DNA of 64,000 nt from Bryoerythrophyllum caledonicum (taxonomy: Eukaryota > Streptophyta > Bryopsida > Pottiales > Pottiaceae): contig OZ020516.1 of assembly GCA_963971425.1 (NCBI GenBank), positions 17,720,593 to 17,784,592 on the forward strand, written 5' to 3'. The notes beneath the pieces were generated by a model. It was not told the DNA's origin and made no database searches. It worked only from the letters and a program-made list of their open reading frames with translations. Made by a program: the position numbers and the translations under genes. This document shows positions 1 to 11,944 of the stretch, in pieces. Within the stretch, counting starts at the first letter, position 1, and every line of letters begins with the position of its first letter.

Positions 1-485
1 TCGCAGCCCCCAATCCCCTCCCAATTCTCCGTATCCGTCCCCTCTCGGACCCTAGGTATTTGTTGCTTGCACAAAATCCTTCTCGTACCTCGGCTGCCCG
101 ACTACTTCTTTGCAACGCCCTACCCCGTGGATCCTCTCATCGTCCATCTAAAGCAACAGATGTCTTTTCCTCGCTCTCTCCTCTTCATATGCCATCTTCA
201 CGTCATAACCCTATTTTCTTTTTTATTTCTAACACTATATTTTGTGTATTAGGTCTTACGGTATGTGGTTCCTTGTACATGGAAGTTTCTAAGTACACAT
301 TGCCATAGAGCTCATCTCTTGAGGTTAGTTTGTGTTTTTTTATAAATTTGTGGATTAGGTGGTCACATTTTAAATTTTCTTCCTTGATCCATTAATTCTT
401 TCAACATGTACATTCAACTCATATCATCCATTTGATGTGATGCTTTTCAATGGCAAAACCTTTAAGTGAACATTGATGCCATGTA

Positions 486-1062
486 CAATAGGGTGACATT
501 CAAATTGGCCGTTTAGTAGTTCCAGGGATAGTGTCCTACACTGCTGCCAACTTTGACACCCTCCCCAAAGCTGAGAAATTGTTATTTTACCATGAAAATT
601 TGGAGACAACATCATCTTTATGTTGAAAACATGCATACCAAATTTCAAGTCCAGGAGACTTATACAAAAAAACTTATGCAAGATCTACCAACATGGGATA
701 GCTGTGAGAAAAGTGTCACAGCTGCCAACTTTGACACCCTCCCAAGAATCGAGGAAATTTTTTTTGCCCATGAAATTTTGGAGCAAAAACATTTTTATGT
801 TGTTTGCATGTGTGGAAAATTTCAAGTCCAAAAGACCCATAAAAAAAATAATATTCCAAATCTACCAACATGTGTAGTTTTGAGAAACAAAGGGGAAAAC
901 CATTTTACTACTTCCAACTTTGACGCCCTCCTTAGGATTGAGTTTTTGTTGATACATAGTGAAATTTTTGGCACAAGATCATCTCTACGCTGGTAACATG
1001 TGAGATAAATTTCAAAGCCAAAAGATGTACACAAAAAATTTATTCCATATCTACCAACGTGT
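486..1062 (+). repeat. Left terminal inverted repeat of Tc1 element, three internal direct repeats
   Basis: Nearly identical to the reverse complement of 2686-3263. It contains three diverged direct repeats, each opening with CCAACTTTGAC at 547, 725 and 914 (spacing 178 and 189). Each also holds a TTTCAA(G/A)(T/G)CCAAAAG-like segment and closes with ATCTACCAAC(A/G)TGT. An identical 147-codon open frame in both repeats (553-996 + and 2753-3196 -) is a by-product of the repeat, not a gene. Confidence 0.9.
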
Positions 1063-2061
1063 ATGTCCTCCATTAGCGTCAATCACTGCTAGTAACCTAG
1101 AGGGCATAGAATGACATAGTTGAAGGAGCTTTGTACCATTGACTAACTTCCACTCTCTTTCAAGAAGTACCTTCAACACATCTAAGCTTCTAGGGCATTG
1201 TTTGCCATGTTGCACAACATCTTTTAACATCCTCCAAACGTACTCGATTGGAATGAGATCAGGAGAGTTTGCAGGCCACTTGAGCTTTTCGAGAAGGTGG
1301 CTTTGTCTCCATTCTTCACATATTTTGCTCCTATGGACGGGTGCCCCATCTTCCATGTGCACTCCTTGTGGAATTTGACCCATGAAATGAACCAATTTGG
1401 CATTGTAAACCACTTCTATAAAATCCTTAGCAAAACGTTGACCATTAGGCATAAAGACAAGTTCTGACTTTTGTCCTCCGGCAAATGCGCCCCAAATCAT
1501 TAAAGAAGTCCTTCCACTTTTAAAAGTAGGAGCTAGACAACTTGATGAATAACGCTCGTATGCACTTCTCCAAACATGAATTTGCCGAGAATTTTTTCCA
1601 ATTTCAAAAGTAGATTCATCTGTCCAAACAACACGCTTCCACTCTATTGCACTCCATCCACGGTACTTCTGAGCAAAAGCTAATCGTTGAGACATGTGAT
1701 GAGGTGTCAAAAAAGGTTTTTTGACTGCAATTCGACTAAAAATGCCATTTTTATGTAAGACCCTTTGAATAGTACGCCTACACACTTGAGTAGGACATGC
1801 ATTGGTAATCTCTGAGAGTAAAGAGCAACGATGAATTTTTGAGTAATGCACAATACTACGAACATCTCTATCACTAAGCTTTTTAGCGTGACTTCCACCG
1901 CAAGGTTTGCGCTTGTAGGTTCCATCTTCTCTAAATGTTTTTACTAACCTTGTAACTGTTCTAATAGAAACTCCAATAGTAGCTGCAATTTGAACTCCTG
2001 TAAATCCTCCCTCACTCAAACCTATGATGCGAGCACAAATTTCATCCGAAATTGCCATCAT
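1051..2061 (-). CDS. Tc1-family transposase, DD34E
   Basis: A 336-residue uninterrupted frame starting at a double ATG (2061 and 2058), the usual length for Tc1 transposases. Residues about 1-110 form the paired helix-turn-helix DNA-binding region. Residues about 140-290 are the DDE_3 catalytic domain. Visible catalytic residues are D148 (in VVWTDEST), D238 (in MEDGAPVH) and E273 (in SPDLIPIEY). There are exactly 34 residues between the second D and the E, the Tc1-type DD34E spacing; most plant mariner-like elements are DD39D. The protein would excise and reinsert the element at TA sites by binding its inverted repeats. The last codons reach the inner edge of the left inverted repeat. No frameshift or stop is seen. 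Confidence 0.92.
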   Translation of the reverse strand: MMAISDEICARIIGLSEGGFTGVQIAATIGVSIRTVTRLVKTFREDGTYKRKPCGGSHAKKLSDRDVRSIVHYSKIHRCSLLSEITNACPTQVCRRTIQRVLHKNGIFSRIAVKKPFLTPHHMSQRLAFAQKYRGWSAIEWKRVVWTDESTFEIGKNSRQIHVWRSAYERYSSSCLAPTFKSGRTSLMIWGAFAGGQKSELVFMPNGQRFAKDFIEVVYNAKLVHFMGQIPQGVHMEDGAPVHRSKICEEWRQSHLLEKLKWPANSPDLIPIEYVWRMLKDVVQHGKQCPRSLDVLKVLLEREWKLVNGTKLLQLCHSMPSRLLAVIDANGGHTRW

Positions 2062-2685
2062 AAACTTATAGAGTGCGTGATGCTAGCTACAACAGTAGAG
2101 TAGGGGTTAGAGCAGAGCAAGGGAGAGAGAAGGGGGCCAAGGGGCTAGAGCAGAGCAAAGGGGGTTGCAGGATTGACACGTGACAATTGGCAGAGGAAGG
2201 AGAATAGGGCTGGAGCAGAGCAAGGGGGAGAGAAGGGAGCCAAGGCGCTAGAGTAGAGAGGAGAGAGAAGGGTCGCCAAAACACAAGCCCATATGCATAC
2301 ATGAAAAATCGTTTTGCTCTTAATCACTCATCATGTATGCCCAATGTGAATCAACACTCATGCATCCCACAATACAACACTCTCTGTTTTGAGGATTGTC
2401 TCAACATTCAGTCTATCACAAATCACACACACCATTCCCTTTACATAGTGTTCAATAGATATTTAGAAGAAAAAATTTGTCATGTGTCTAATGCACACTT
2501 TATGGCCAAGTGGATTCTTCTGCATGGAACACCTCTTCACTTCTTCATTTAGATGTTATTGATCTTTTTGAGAAGCATTTATGTTTGGTGGCTTACTCAC
2601 ATGATTGAGTTCAATGAAAAAGCATGAGGTGTCAAAGATATTTTGACATTTTCAATATGACCTTCAAATTGTTTATCATAGTTAC

Positions 2686-3263
2686 ACATGTTGATAGATA
2701 TGGAATAAATTTTTTTATGTATGTCTTTTGGCTTTGAAATTTATCCCACATGTTACCAGCGTAGAGATGATCTTGTGCCAAAAATTTCATTATGTGTCAA
2801 CAAAAACTCAATCCTAAGGAGGGCGTCAAAGTTGGAAGTAGTAAAATGGTTTTCCCCTTTGTTTCTCAAAACTACACATGTTGGTAGATTTGGAATATTA
2901 TTTTTTTTATGGGTCTTTTGGACTTGAAATTTTCCACACATGCAAACAACATAAAAATGTTTTTGCTCCAAAAATTTCATGGGCAAAAAAATTTCCTCAA
3001 TTCTTGGGAGGGTGTCAAAGTTGGCAGCTGTGACACTTTTCTCACAGCTATCCCATGTTGGTAGATCTTGCATAAGTTTTTTTGTATAAGTCTCCTGGAC
3101 TTGAAATTTGGTATGCATGTTTTCAACATAAAGATGATGTTGTCTCCAAATTTTCATGGTAAAATAACAATTTCTCAGCTTTGGGGAGGGTGTCAAAGTT
3201 GGCAGCAGTGTAGGACACTATCCCTGGAACTACTAAACGGCCAATTTGAATGTCACCCTATTG
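2686..3263 (-). repeat. Right terminal inverted repeat of Tc1 element
   Basis: Reverse complement of 486-1062 with only a few differences (for example one-base length changes in two homopolymers near 2970-2990). It carries the same three direct repeats in inverted order. The inner boundary is near 2686, where similarity to 1050-1062 fades. Confidence 0.9.
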
Positions 3264-3721
3264 TACATGATGATGGATATAGTGACTTATTTGCAAATAC
3301 TTATTTATATATTTTCTAACCATGATGGATATTGTGTTGGTAAAGTAAAACACTCCATGGACGTTTTCATTGAGATTTTCTCTTTGTGGCCCCTATTCCA
3401 TATGTTCAACACCTTAAGCCAAGGATGTTTTTCAAAATTCCTTTCTCACGACAGACATTGAGTTTGGAATGTAAAGGGTTCTTTAGGCACTATTCACATT
3501 TCTTTCTCCAGATACTAACATTTTTCTCCACATATCTTGTACCTCCCTCCCAAAATTGTTTATTCTTACATTGAGTTCAACTAAAAATTGTGTTAATTTC
3601 CATTGCATTGAAACTAAACAATATTTGAATTGATATTTTTGAGCTCATTTCATTACTACAATTTTGAATAATATATTTTATTCAGATTCTTCCATTTTAA
3701 TGTTTTTGTATATAGTGCAAC

Positions 3722-6200
3722 ATGCCAAAGTCACAGGATACTCTCAACGTTCAAAATCCTCCTTCGAGACCTTTTTCATTCCTTGATATCACATGGACGC
3801 ATGGAAGTATGAAAATATGGGGTAATGCAAGTGCTATAGTGCATGCATGCATTCTTTACGACAGGGTGGAAGATTTCATACAAGTTCAGACTTGTGAGAA
3901 TGGCTCATCAGTTGATTGGAATGTGAAAGATTGAAAGAAAGGGGAACCGAAAAAGAGGTCGTATATTTTGTCATTTATTGAGCACATATGGTATGAATGT
4001 GCATACGGCCCGAAAGATCATAGGAATGATCCACGTTTTTCTAAATCCCAATAACAAGGATGCATTGTCGAGTTCTCAGATAAGCAACTGTAATTATATC
4101 CGGATGTTGCTAAAGTTGCATATTATCACGTCGATCACACACAAGATAATAGAACTCCAGTTTACAACCCTAGTGATCCAGAGTCTATTGGCAGAAAAAC
4201 TGCTTATCAATCTAGGATGAGTGCCAAAATAAAAGTTTGGTCATACAGAAATTAAGCACATGATTCACATTTCTTCAAATATTTGAAGAACATCGGCGGA
4301 ATTGGTATGACCAAAGGAAATCAAGTGTACCTTATATTCGGGATGACTTCATCAAGCTCAATGACATTGCCTACTTGGAAGGACGCCCGAAGATGGGAAT
4401 TTGGCGTAGAGATCCATCGGACTTTGCTAGTCTAAAGATGTGGACTCAAGCATGTCCCGAGAATGTATATATGTGGCATGAATAAGACGTTGTAATAGCT
4501 TACCTTTCATTTTGGATATCTAGACCGATTGGTAGAGGAAAATGCTGATGAAATTTGGGCATAGGGGAGCAATCTCTACGGTACGAACATCTCTCACTAC
4601 CTTCTATGGTCTCTACTTGTGTTTAATGGCTGGAGTAGCGGAATTCCCATTGTTTGGGTGTTCAATGCTTTGAAGTCAATCCATGCAGAGGATTTGACGA
4701 TGTAGTTAGAACCTTTACGGCGCAACATCGAAAAAGATATGCTACATTTCTTACCTTCATGTTTCATGATTGACAATGCTGTGGAGATCCGGAATGCTAT
4801 TAAGTGTGTTTGGCCACATGACAATGCCCATCTACTTCTATGCGTTCCATATTATCAAGAATTGAAAGAACCATATCCTCCTCAAGGTCCCAAATATGGG
4901 AAACTTGCAAGATCTCGAATACAAAGCTCTCCACCATTTTCTGTACTTAAAATTGAGTACATAGAAAAGGAATTGGATTTCTTGGAACACGCAATTAAGA
5001 TTGGTGAAACTCTTTTCCAATATCTCTATGTGGATAAATTTCAGAAGTACTTTGAAACACACTACAAGCATCAAGGTATATGTATTCTCCTTTATCCTTT
5101 TTAGTTTTGCATTTTTTGTAATTCAATACTTCATTTAGATATAGAAAGCCTCATATGACTATGATTTCAATATATGTCCACAATGTGTTGTGTATATTGT
5201 TCTAGGATTATACCTCATTGGTCACCGTCGACATCATCATTCAAATCAAGATACTCAATCTAGTATTGAAGGTTATCATGGAGCTCTTAAACGGTAGATG
5301 TTAGTCCATAATCGAGATAGGCAGGGGAGAAGATTGGATTTTCTATTATGGCGATGGACAAACTCTATTGTTAACCACTATATTTACAAGCAAGGGCAAA
5401 AGATAAACGGTTATATTCTGAACAAATTTGTCGAAGGGATTGTAAAGAGAAGAATTTCACGAGCAAATACAATTCGTCTTGAAGATATTCTACCGCCAAA
5501 GGAAGGGGATTTACCATGAAAAGTTAAATTGCAATCGATTAAAGAAGGTTGGTATGACATTTACCAACCATTCATTTCATTTACTTGTTGCTCATGTGAA
5601 TGGAGTATAGGTAGGAATATATGTATGCATTAAGTTGCCGTTCTGAAAGTCTGTAGTAATTTACCATAGAAAGCTATGTTAGAATTTCTAGGAACTTATT
5701 ATGATTCAATTTGGGGGGGACTCAAACCTATGTTCGCTCACAATGTTCAAAGTGATCCTTTTGAAGCTGGGAACAGTGAACACGACGATGACAAAGACGT
5801 AGCGGAAGACAATGATGTACCGGGAGACGATAATGTATCAAGGGATGACATTGTGCCGGGATTACACACTCATATTGTGTTGAAAGATGTTCTACCAAAT
5901 GAGAACATTGGCGGTATCGAAGCAAAGTATACTCCAACATCTACCAAGGGTACTATACGTATGATCGGAAATCTGGTAGAGGAGGCAGTAAATGAAGCTT
6001 CCAATGGTGGTGATGCCTTTCTTTACCACTTGCAATTGATGATGTCTACCGTGGTCGGTGCCATACGTCGAATCTGTACTTTCAAGACGACGACATTTCT
6101 CATCCTTAAGCATCCTTCAAAATTGTTTATACTAGAGATGGAAAATTGGTTGCAAGAAAGAAAGATTGGAGAGAAAAAATATCGCATTCTTGAAAGATGA
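3722..6200 (+). pseudogene. Mutator-like transposase remnant (copy A)
   Basis: Broken frames colinear with 55678-58200 of copy B. The reading starts MPKSQDTLNVQNPP at 3722 and passes through a cysteine/histidine-containing N-terminal region (WYECAYG-KDH, then YYHVNHT-like). A segment at 4739-4850 reads CFMIDNAVEIRNAIKCVWP, typical of the second catalytic Asp region of MULE transposases. At 5255-5300 SSIEGYHGALKR carries the third catalytic Glu, followed at once by a TAG where copy B has TGG. The C-terminal part (5676-6200) has an acidic stretch. Stops and frame changes at several points show it is dead. Introns are possible (about 5075-5205) but cannot be separated from decay. Confidence 0.75.
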
Positions 6201-6669
6201 GAAGAAACAATATCCTAATTCAGTAAAAAGTATATAATTTATACCTTATTTTCATAGTGAGTATTTTTAAGCATTTACTTTTGAATCCAATGTTTTTATT
6301 GTGTACAAGTGCATCAAAGTAGTATGTATTGGTAGTTTTTTGAATATTATGAGGGAATATATTTTATAAGCACCATGTGATTTGCATTATGTATTTGCAA
6401 TTATATATGAAGCACTAACATACACGTTTTCAATACACTTTGAAGAGTATTTTTCCCTTATTGGGCTTGTAGAAATTCTTCTTAAGAATTATATTTTATC
6501 CATTTGAAATCAAATACTCAAACACTCAAATAAAAGATACAACAACTTATTAAAGTCACTCACACTTTTGTCCTACAACAAAAAATATGAAAATATGTAT
6601 TGAATAAAGAGTAAGAAATTGTAGAATTCAAAATAGAACCAAAGACTTCATAAAAAATACACTAATATC

Positions 6670-7717
6670 TGTTGTTTTCGGCATCATCTTCTTCTTCCTC
6701 CCCTTCTTCTTCTTCCTCTTCATCCTCCTTGTTGTCAAGATCTTCGGCGTGTCTATCAGCGTAGACGGAACACAATGTCTCAATAGGCTCCATGGAAAGA
6801 ATGTTCTTCAAGTAAAAGACATGCTTCTCCACATGCACATAGCGTTCAATAAATACCTTCTTCTCCTCCTTGTAATTATAATTGAAAAAAACACCACGTT
6901 AGAAAAATAAATCATTATAAATAAAATTTTGAATATGTAGAGTTGAACATTTATAAGAGTACAACATACATGACACATAGAAAGAAATTCAACTTTTGTG
7001 GCTTCAATGGAACATTGGCGGTGCCATTCTATCAACTCCTTCACAATCGAAGCTCTCCTCCGCATATTCTTTCTCCAATTTTTGCGCTCATAAAATGCAA
7101 CCTTCGTGTCCTTCAACCAAGCAATATCCACCAGGTTTGCACCACAACTATACTCTAACTTCATAACAACCGCGGCAAACCCGGGATTGCGCGGAAGCCC
7201 ATCAACCATCATGGCATCTAATTCCCCAACTCCTTCCTTCATTGTCCCAAGGTACGTGTTGTACTTCTATTACATCAACGTGACAAACAATGGTTTGGCC
7301 ATTTTAACGCCGGTGGCCTTGGTCTCCACATTTGCCCCCATAGCCTCTGCCGCCCCTGTCTACACTTTGAGATTTCTCTGAAACTCCTTCTTTGGTCTCT
7401 TGAAAGGACTGGTCAAAATCTTCGAATTCATCCGTCGGAAGTAGTTACTGTGGAGTCTCGATTATGCCTTGGGCGGACAATCAAGAGACAATGCCGTCAG
7501 TTTCATCCCATCGTGATCACCTAGGTGTCTCCAATGCTTTCAAGGTCCAAACGCCCAATTGTCCACCATATAGTGCCATGGCTTGGCCATAACAAGAACT
7601 TCCTTGAAGCCACGATTGAAAACGGCTCATGATAAGCCCGAGAGCACCATCGCTAGAGCAAACATCAACAAATAAGTAAGAATACAATAAGGAGCCATGA
7701 ACCTTTAACCTCATCAA
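6670..7717 (-). pseudogene. Second gene of Mutator-like element, remnant (copy A)
   Basis: Minus-strand coding pieces matching 58630-59723 of copy B. From 5' to 3' they are MMRLKVHGSLLYSYLF (7717 down), a GLPRNPGFAAVVMKLEY segment (about 7200 down), a basic segment rich in K/R (about 7100-7050), and a last exon-like piece ending in a Glu/Asp-rich tail (about 6800-6670). It is convergent with the transposase, as mudrB is to mudrA in maize MuDR, but I see no mudrB similarity. The function is unknown. Frame breaks make it non-functional here. Confidence 0.55.
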
Positions 7718-7825
7718 AATACAAAGTTCTAATCACCTTATAAACAAGAATAAAAGCAAGCATTTTAAGCTACCAATACCCATCACATAAGACAAAAACC
7801 TTGAATATGTCACCATGTCATAGAA

Positions 7826-10040
7826 GACATTGATAGAATACACCTCACGGCCTATAAAAAATAAAATTAGTCACCACCTAATCACTCAAGAATATGTAAC
7901 ACTTGTCACAACCATGCAAAGAATAGAAAAAACATCCTTGGTCCACACTAGAATACTTGTCACGACCTACAATGATACAAGTAGTCACTTCCTAACACCC
8001 AAAAATGTGCAATACCCGTCACTACCATCCAAGAAATGGAAAAAACGTCCCTAGTCCATTCTAAAATATCCGTCTCGACACATTAAAAAACAAAGTAGTC
8101 ACCAATGTACACACCAAATAATGCATTATCCGTCACAGCGTGAAAACCATGGAAAAAACGTCATTGGATTAAAGTGAAATACCCGTCACCATGATAATTA
8201 TCCAAAATATGTCACCCACTACTTCTACCTCAACAAAGCATACTTAGAGCATCTCCACCGGGGTAAGGAAAAGCAAATACCCAAAAAAAATTATAATAAT
8301 AGCTTGCACCGCAGACAGGGAAACGGGGTCCCGCTCCGCCAGGCCCGGGCCATTCTGCCTCTAGAACGATAAATTGACTTATTTTGCCGTCCCTCCCTAA
8401 TATTCCCCACCTTATCCAACCACTACGATACATGGTGATATTCTATTACATCCTATACTTTTTTGGCAAAAACAAAGAATTTGATCAAAATTTGAAAAAA
8501 ACATTTTTACATTTTGGTTAATTAGTGTTAGAAGTTAATTTAATTCTACATATTGACCTAATTTTTTTGTTATTTGATGCCTTCTACAAGGAATATTTAA
8601 GAAACGCTAAACTTGAAAGGAGGGACATTATGATACTCAAAATTCCTAATTTGAGTTTATAGTTATTTCAACAACGAACTAATTTTAAAAATCAGACCTA
8701 TATGTAAAATCTTGTTGACTTAATCTTCCAATCGACAAGAAGTGCAAAAAAATCTGATTTTTTATAGACTTCCCCGTTTTTTAGTTATTTAAGTGAATAA
8801 AACCAAATATTGATTACAAATGGAAAATTGCCCTTGGACCCTAGGATCCATTAGTAATGTCTAATTTTCTTCATTTATGTACCCTTAAAATAAAGAAATG
8901 GTGTTTCTTTCCAATTTTGTGACATTGTGACACCAAAAATGGGGTAGTCTAGTAGAATATCTCCCTACAACCACACGGCTGACATCACGTTGTGTCAGTC
9001 GGCATTTTGTCAGACGCATCTTCCCCAATCCTTCACCGTTTTCCCACCCATCCCCTCCCCGCTTCCGGTGTAGATTTTCCCCGCCCATGACACTCATGTC
9101 TGTGCTCCTTTCAGGAATCTCCCAGCCTAGTGTGGAGTTTCTCCCGTCAGGAGTGGAGATGCTCTTAAACCACCTCACCCTCTCCCATTAAAATACCCCC
9201 CATCGTGATAATTATCTAAAATATATCACGCACTACATCTACCTCAACGAAGCATACTTAAACCACCTCACCCTCTCCCATTCAGAATACCTATCACCAT
9301 GATAATCACCCAAAATATGTCACACACTACTTTTACCTCAACAAATTTAACTTAAACACCCTCACCTTCTCCCATTAAAATACCCGTCACCTTCATAAGA
9401 ACCCAAAAAAGTCACACCCCCTCCTATTGCAATACCCAAAATAAACCCTAAACTCTAAAATAGTCACTAACAATTCTTGTTGCAACATAACCATGCAATT
9501 TTGAGTGACTAATCATGCAAAGAATCCTAATTTGAAATCACAAAAACATGTCATAATGCATAGTTTTGATGGATCAAAAACAAAAGAGAAGGTTGAGTAT
9601 TACCTGATAGATGATGATGGATGTTGTGCACGTGCAAATGATTCACGTCCTTGTACCTCCAGCAGCTGCAACTATCAATGATGTTTGTGCATGTTAAGTG
9701 CAAGTATGTGTGCATTGGCTAGCTATAGGGGGCGAGAGAATTCCATGGGAATAGGCTGCAATGTGGGAGGGGGAGCTAAGATTCCCCGTAGACCAGGTCT
9801 GGTCCAGTACCGGTCGAGGGAGGTACGGGTATACTCAGAGTGAGCAGTTTGCGGGGCGGGTAGGAGATGTGGCATGGGGAAGCAGGAGGGAATTGAACGC
9901 ACGGAGTTGGACTTGGGCAAGTCTTTCTCACGGCGCCGTAGAGATGAGGGCGGATGGGACGGCTGCCCCTCTTTCGTTGGGACTTTTCCAATTAGGGGGT
10001 CAGTTCGTCTTGGGCGTTAGGATAGTGTTACTACCTAGGC
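7826..10040 (-). repeat. Right terminal inverted repeat of Mutator-like copy A
   Basis: Aligns in the same direction with 59839-60821 and inverted with 53337-54613 of copy B. It contains about three tandem ~92-bp units (CTTCTACCTCAACAAAGCAT... CCCGTCACC), one of them split by the Harbinger-type MITE at 8247-9164. The outer 350 bp are GC-rich and diverged from copy B. Confidence 0.7.
8247..9164. mobile_element. PIF/Harbinger-type non-autonomous element, 918 bp
   Basis: Starts GAGCATCTCCAC and ends with GTGGAGATGCTC, a perfect 12-bp inverted tip. It is flanked by TTA at 8244-8246 and 9165-9167. The neighbouring tandem unit of the host repeat shows the uninterrupted site with a single TTA. A 3-bp TTA duplication is the PIF/Harbinger signature. 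No transposase-like frame is inside. Confidence 0.88.
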
Positions 10041-10073
10041 TACCATGACCTAAATAGAAAATACTACTCTTAA

Positions 10074-11266
10074 CCCATGAATGACATTTTGTGCCTACGG
10101 GATACAAATCCAAATTGGATAGGTTTTTACACATATAATTTTAGTTATTAACCTTGGATATTTGTTTGATCATAAGAATACAATTGGTCTTTGCAAGTTT
10201 TTTTTTTTTGGATTTTCATGAATAAAGTTATGGTGTTTCAAATATCAAAAGTTGGACTCTTAGGTAGTTCGGCTGCATATTGTAATGCTAAATAGTGCTA
10301 CTGTAGAATTGAATGGTACAACTTTTTTGTGCGTAGCAAAATTTATATTAATTTGAAATTCAATAGAAACTCAAGTTTTTGTCCATTTAAAAAAAATATC
10401 CTCTTGGAAAGGGATTGGAACTCTTTGCATCTACCTTACAATTTTTTTAATTCAAAAAATATGTAAATGATATGATATATGCAAAACTTGTTAGTGTATT
10501 GTTGATTCTTAGCACATAGTAGCATTGAATGATTTTTAAAGACATCTTCTACACTCTTTTATTTTTAAAAGTTGGTGCACATGTGCAAAATATGATCATT
10601 TTAAAGTTAAAATTAGAAATTCACATCCCGTAGTGCAAAAATTTGTTGTGGAAGGTGGTCAAAGTTTGTTGAAGGTGTTTAGTATGACCTCAAGAAGTGT
10701 TTATGTCTCACTTCAAAGACTAAGGTAAGCCCCCCCCATAACCAACAAAAATCCATAGCTAACGCCTATAAAATTGGGGTATACCCAACCCTCATCCATC
10801 CCATTACCACCATCTCAGCTCCAAATGGAGGTTTGCTATTAGTCAAGACCCTTACTTTTGGTCGTTGGTTATGGGGGGTACCTACTGTTGGCCACCCACT
10901 AAACATGGCTGCATAGTTTGAAAATTCATAACTAATTCGGTTTTCATCGAAAAAACATGAAATCACTTGGGTTGGAATTGTAATTCTATTGGCTATCACT
11001 GAAAAATAATAATACCATTATCTCCTCTCTCCATATATGCACATTCCTTAAATTGTCGGTTTTAGGGGGGCTTATCTTAATATCTTTCAATCCGTGCGGT
11101 CAAACTAAACAATTTTTTTTACCACACACTTGTACTATAAAATCCTAGTACAAGATCCTGTGGGTAGATATGTAAATTTTTTGTTAATTTGCATTTTGTG
11201 TTGAATGCATTGAACCTGGCAGTTTTTAGTGAGTTTAGTTGTTAAAATATCACGGTCTTTTAGGGG
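10074..11266. mobile_element. TTAA-flanked piggyBac-type MITE with nested insert
   Basis: Flanked by TTAA at 10070-10073 and 11267-11270. The right tip reads GGTCTTTTAGGGG. The left tip is degraded (CCCATGAATG). The body matches 46964-47757 in inverted orientation, including the CCTCTTGGAAAGGGA segment. A 359-bp inverted-repeat element (10721-11079) interrupts it; the other copy is continuous there. Confidence 0.7.
10721..11079. mobile_element. Small inverted-repeat element, 359 bp
   Basis: The ends read TAAGGTAAGCCCCCC and GGGGGGCTTATCTTA, an imperfect 15-bp inverted pair. A second internal inverted pair (CCCCCCATAACCAAC at about 10733, GTTGGTTATGGGGGG at about 10864) makes most of the left half foldable. 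It lies inside the MITE at 10074-11266. Family not recognised; a TA target duplication is possible but unproven. Confidence 0.65.
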
Positions 11267-11270
11267 TTAA

Positions 11271-11944
11271 AGATTATGTATTTTTCAAATGTTCTTCTTC
11301 TATTAGAAGTAGGCATGAATATTCTACCAACCAGTTTGGGTTTTAGATCCATTTTTTAAAACTTAAATATAAAAAATATCGCAATATTAAGAAAATGGCT
11401 ACCTTCTACCATATACCCTAGTTATTAGAAGCCCTCTTTCTTTATGGTAGACACCTCTATTATTTGTGAATTTTGTTGTGCAATGACCTAACATAAGGTA
11501 CAACATAGTTCCATAAACATATTGCAATGGGAAGTGGAAAAATGTACCATTATCTTGAGTCAAAGTATGCTAACCTTGTTTGCATAGGGAAATATAACTA
11601 TTTTGCACCCTTCAAATGTATGTATCTTTCAAAATGCGCATGAAATATTTACAATTTTTTTGGGTGTGTTCATGTAATATCAGAGTTCGAGATCTTACTG
11701 TTGAAAATAGTAGAAATTTGTTTAGATTAGTCTTGCAATATCTCATCTTAGAAAGGTAGTTTTGGGGTAGTTTTGGGTGCTTTTGGTGAAACAAAGTCAC
11801 AGTTCCTTTAGGAAATAATGCCTCCTCTCAAAGGTAGACTCTATGCAACAAAGAACAATCTTATTTAGCCACGAGGACCTAGGTAGTACAACCTACTCTG
11901 AATGCCTGCTCTCAAAGGTAGACTCTATGTAACAAAGAACAACT
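11271..11944. other. Non-coding spacer with ~84-bp tandem duplication
   Basis: No gene seen. From 11817 a segment beginning AATGCCT(C/G)CTCTCAAAGG is repeated at 11901 (period 84). Confidence 0.6.

Larger units (their letters stand above)
486..3263. mobile_element. Tc1-type DNA transposon, 2778 bp, apparently intact
   Basis: The element begins CAATAGGGTGAC and ends with its reverse complement. It is flanked by TA at 484-485 and 3264-3265, the Tc1/mariner target duplication. Copy B of the host Mutator-like element has the empty site, with a single TA, at about 55226-55229. The element has ~578-bp terminal inverted repeats, an uninterrupted transposase gene on the minus strand, and a purine-rich spacer (about 2095-2290) of degenerate repeats. 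The two inverted repeats differ by only a few substitutions and homopolymer indels, so the insertion looks young. Whether it is active is inference. Confidence 0.93.
1..10040. mobile_element. Mutator-like element, copy A (left end outside window)
   Basis: The first bases align with about 54700 of copy B (53337-60821), and the similarity runs colinearly through the transposase remnant, the second reverse-strand gene and the right inverted repeat, ending near 10020-10040. The left inverted repeat lies outside the window. The copy is decayed and interrupted by a Tc1 element (486-3263) and a Harbinger-type MITE (8247-9164). At both sites copy B keeps the uninterrupted sequence, which fixes the insertion points. 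The right tip (about 9700-10040) is GC-rich and clearly diverged from copy B. No target duplication could be tested. Family assignment rests on the transposase motifs described in the pseudogene entry. Confidence 0.75.

Noticed and set aside
553..3196. Identical 147-codon frames at 553-996 (+) and 2753-3196 (-)
   Set aside because: They are the two inverted repeats of the Tc1 element read outward in; the peptide is a by-product of the repeat sequence.
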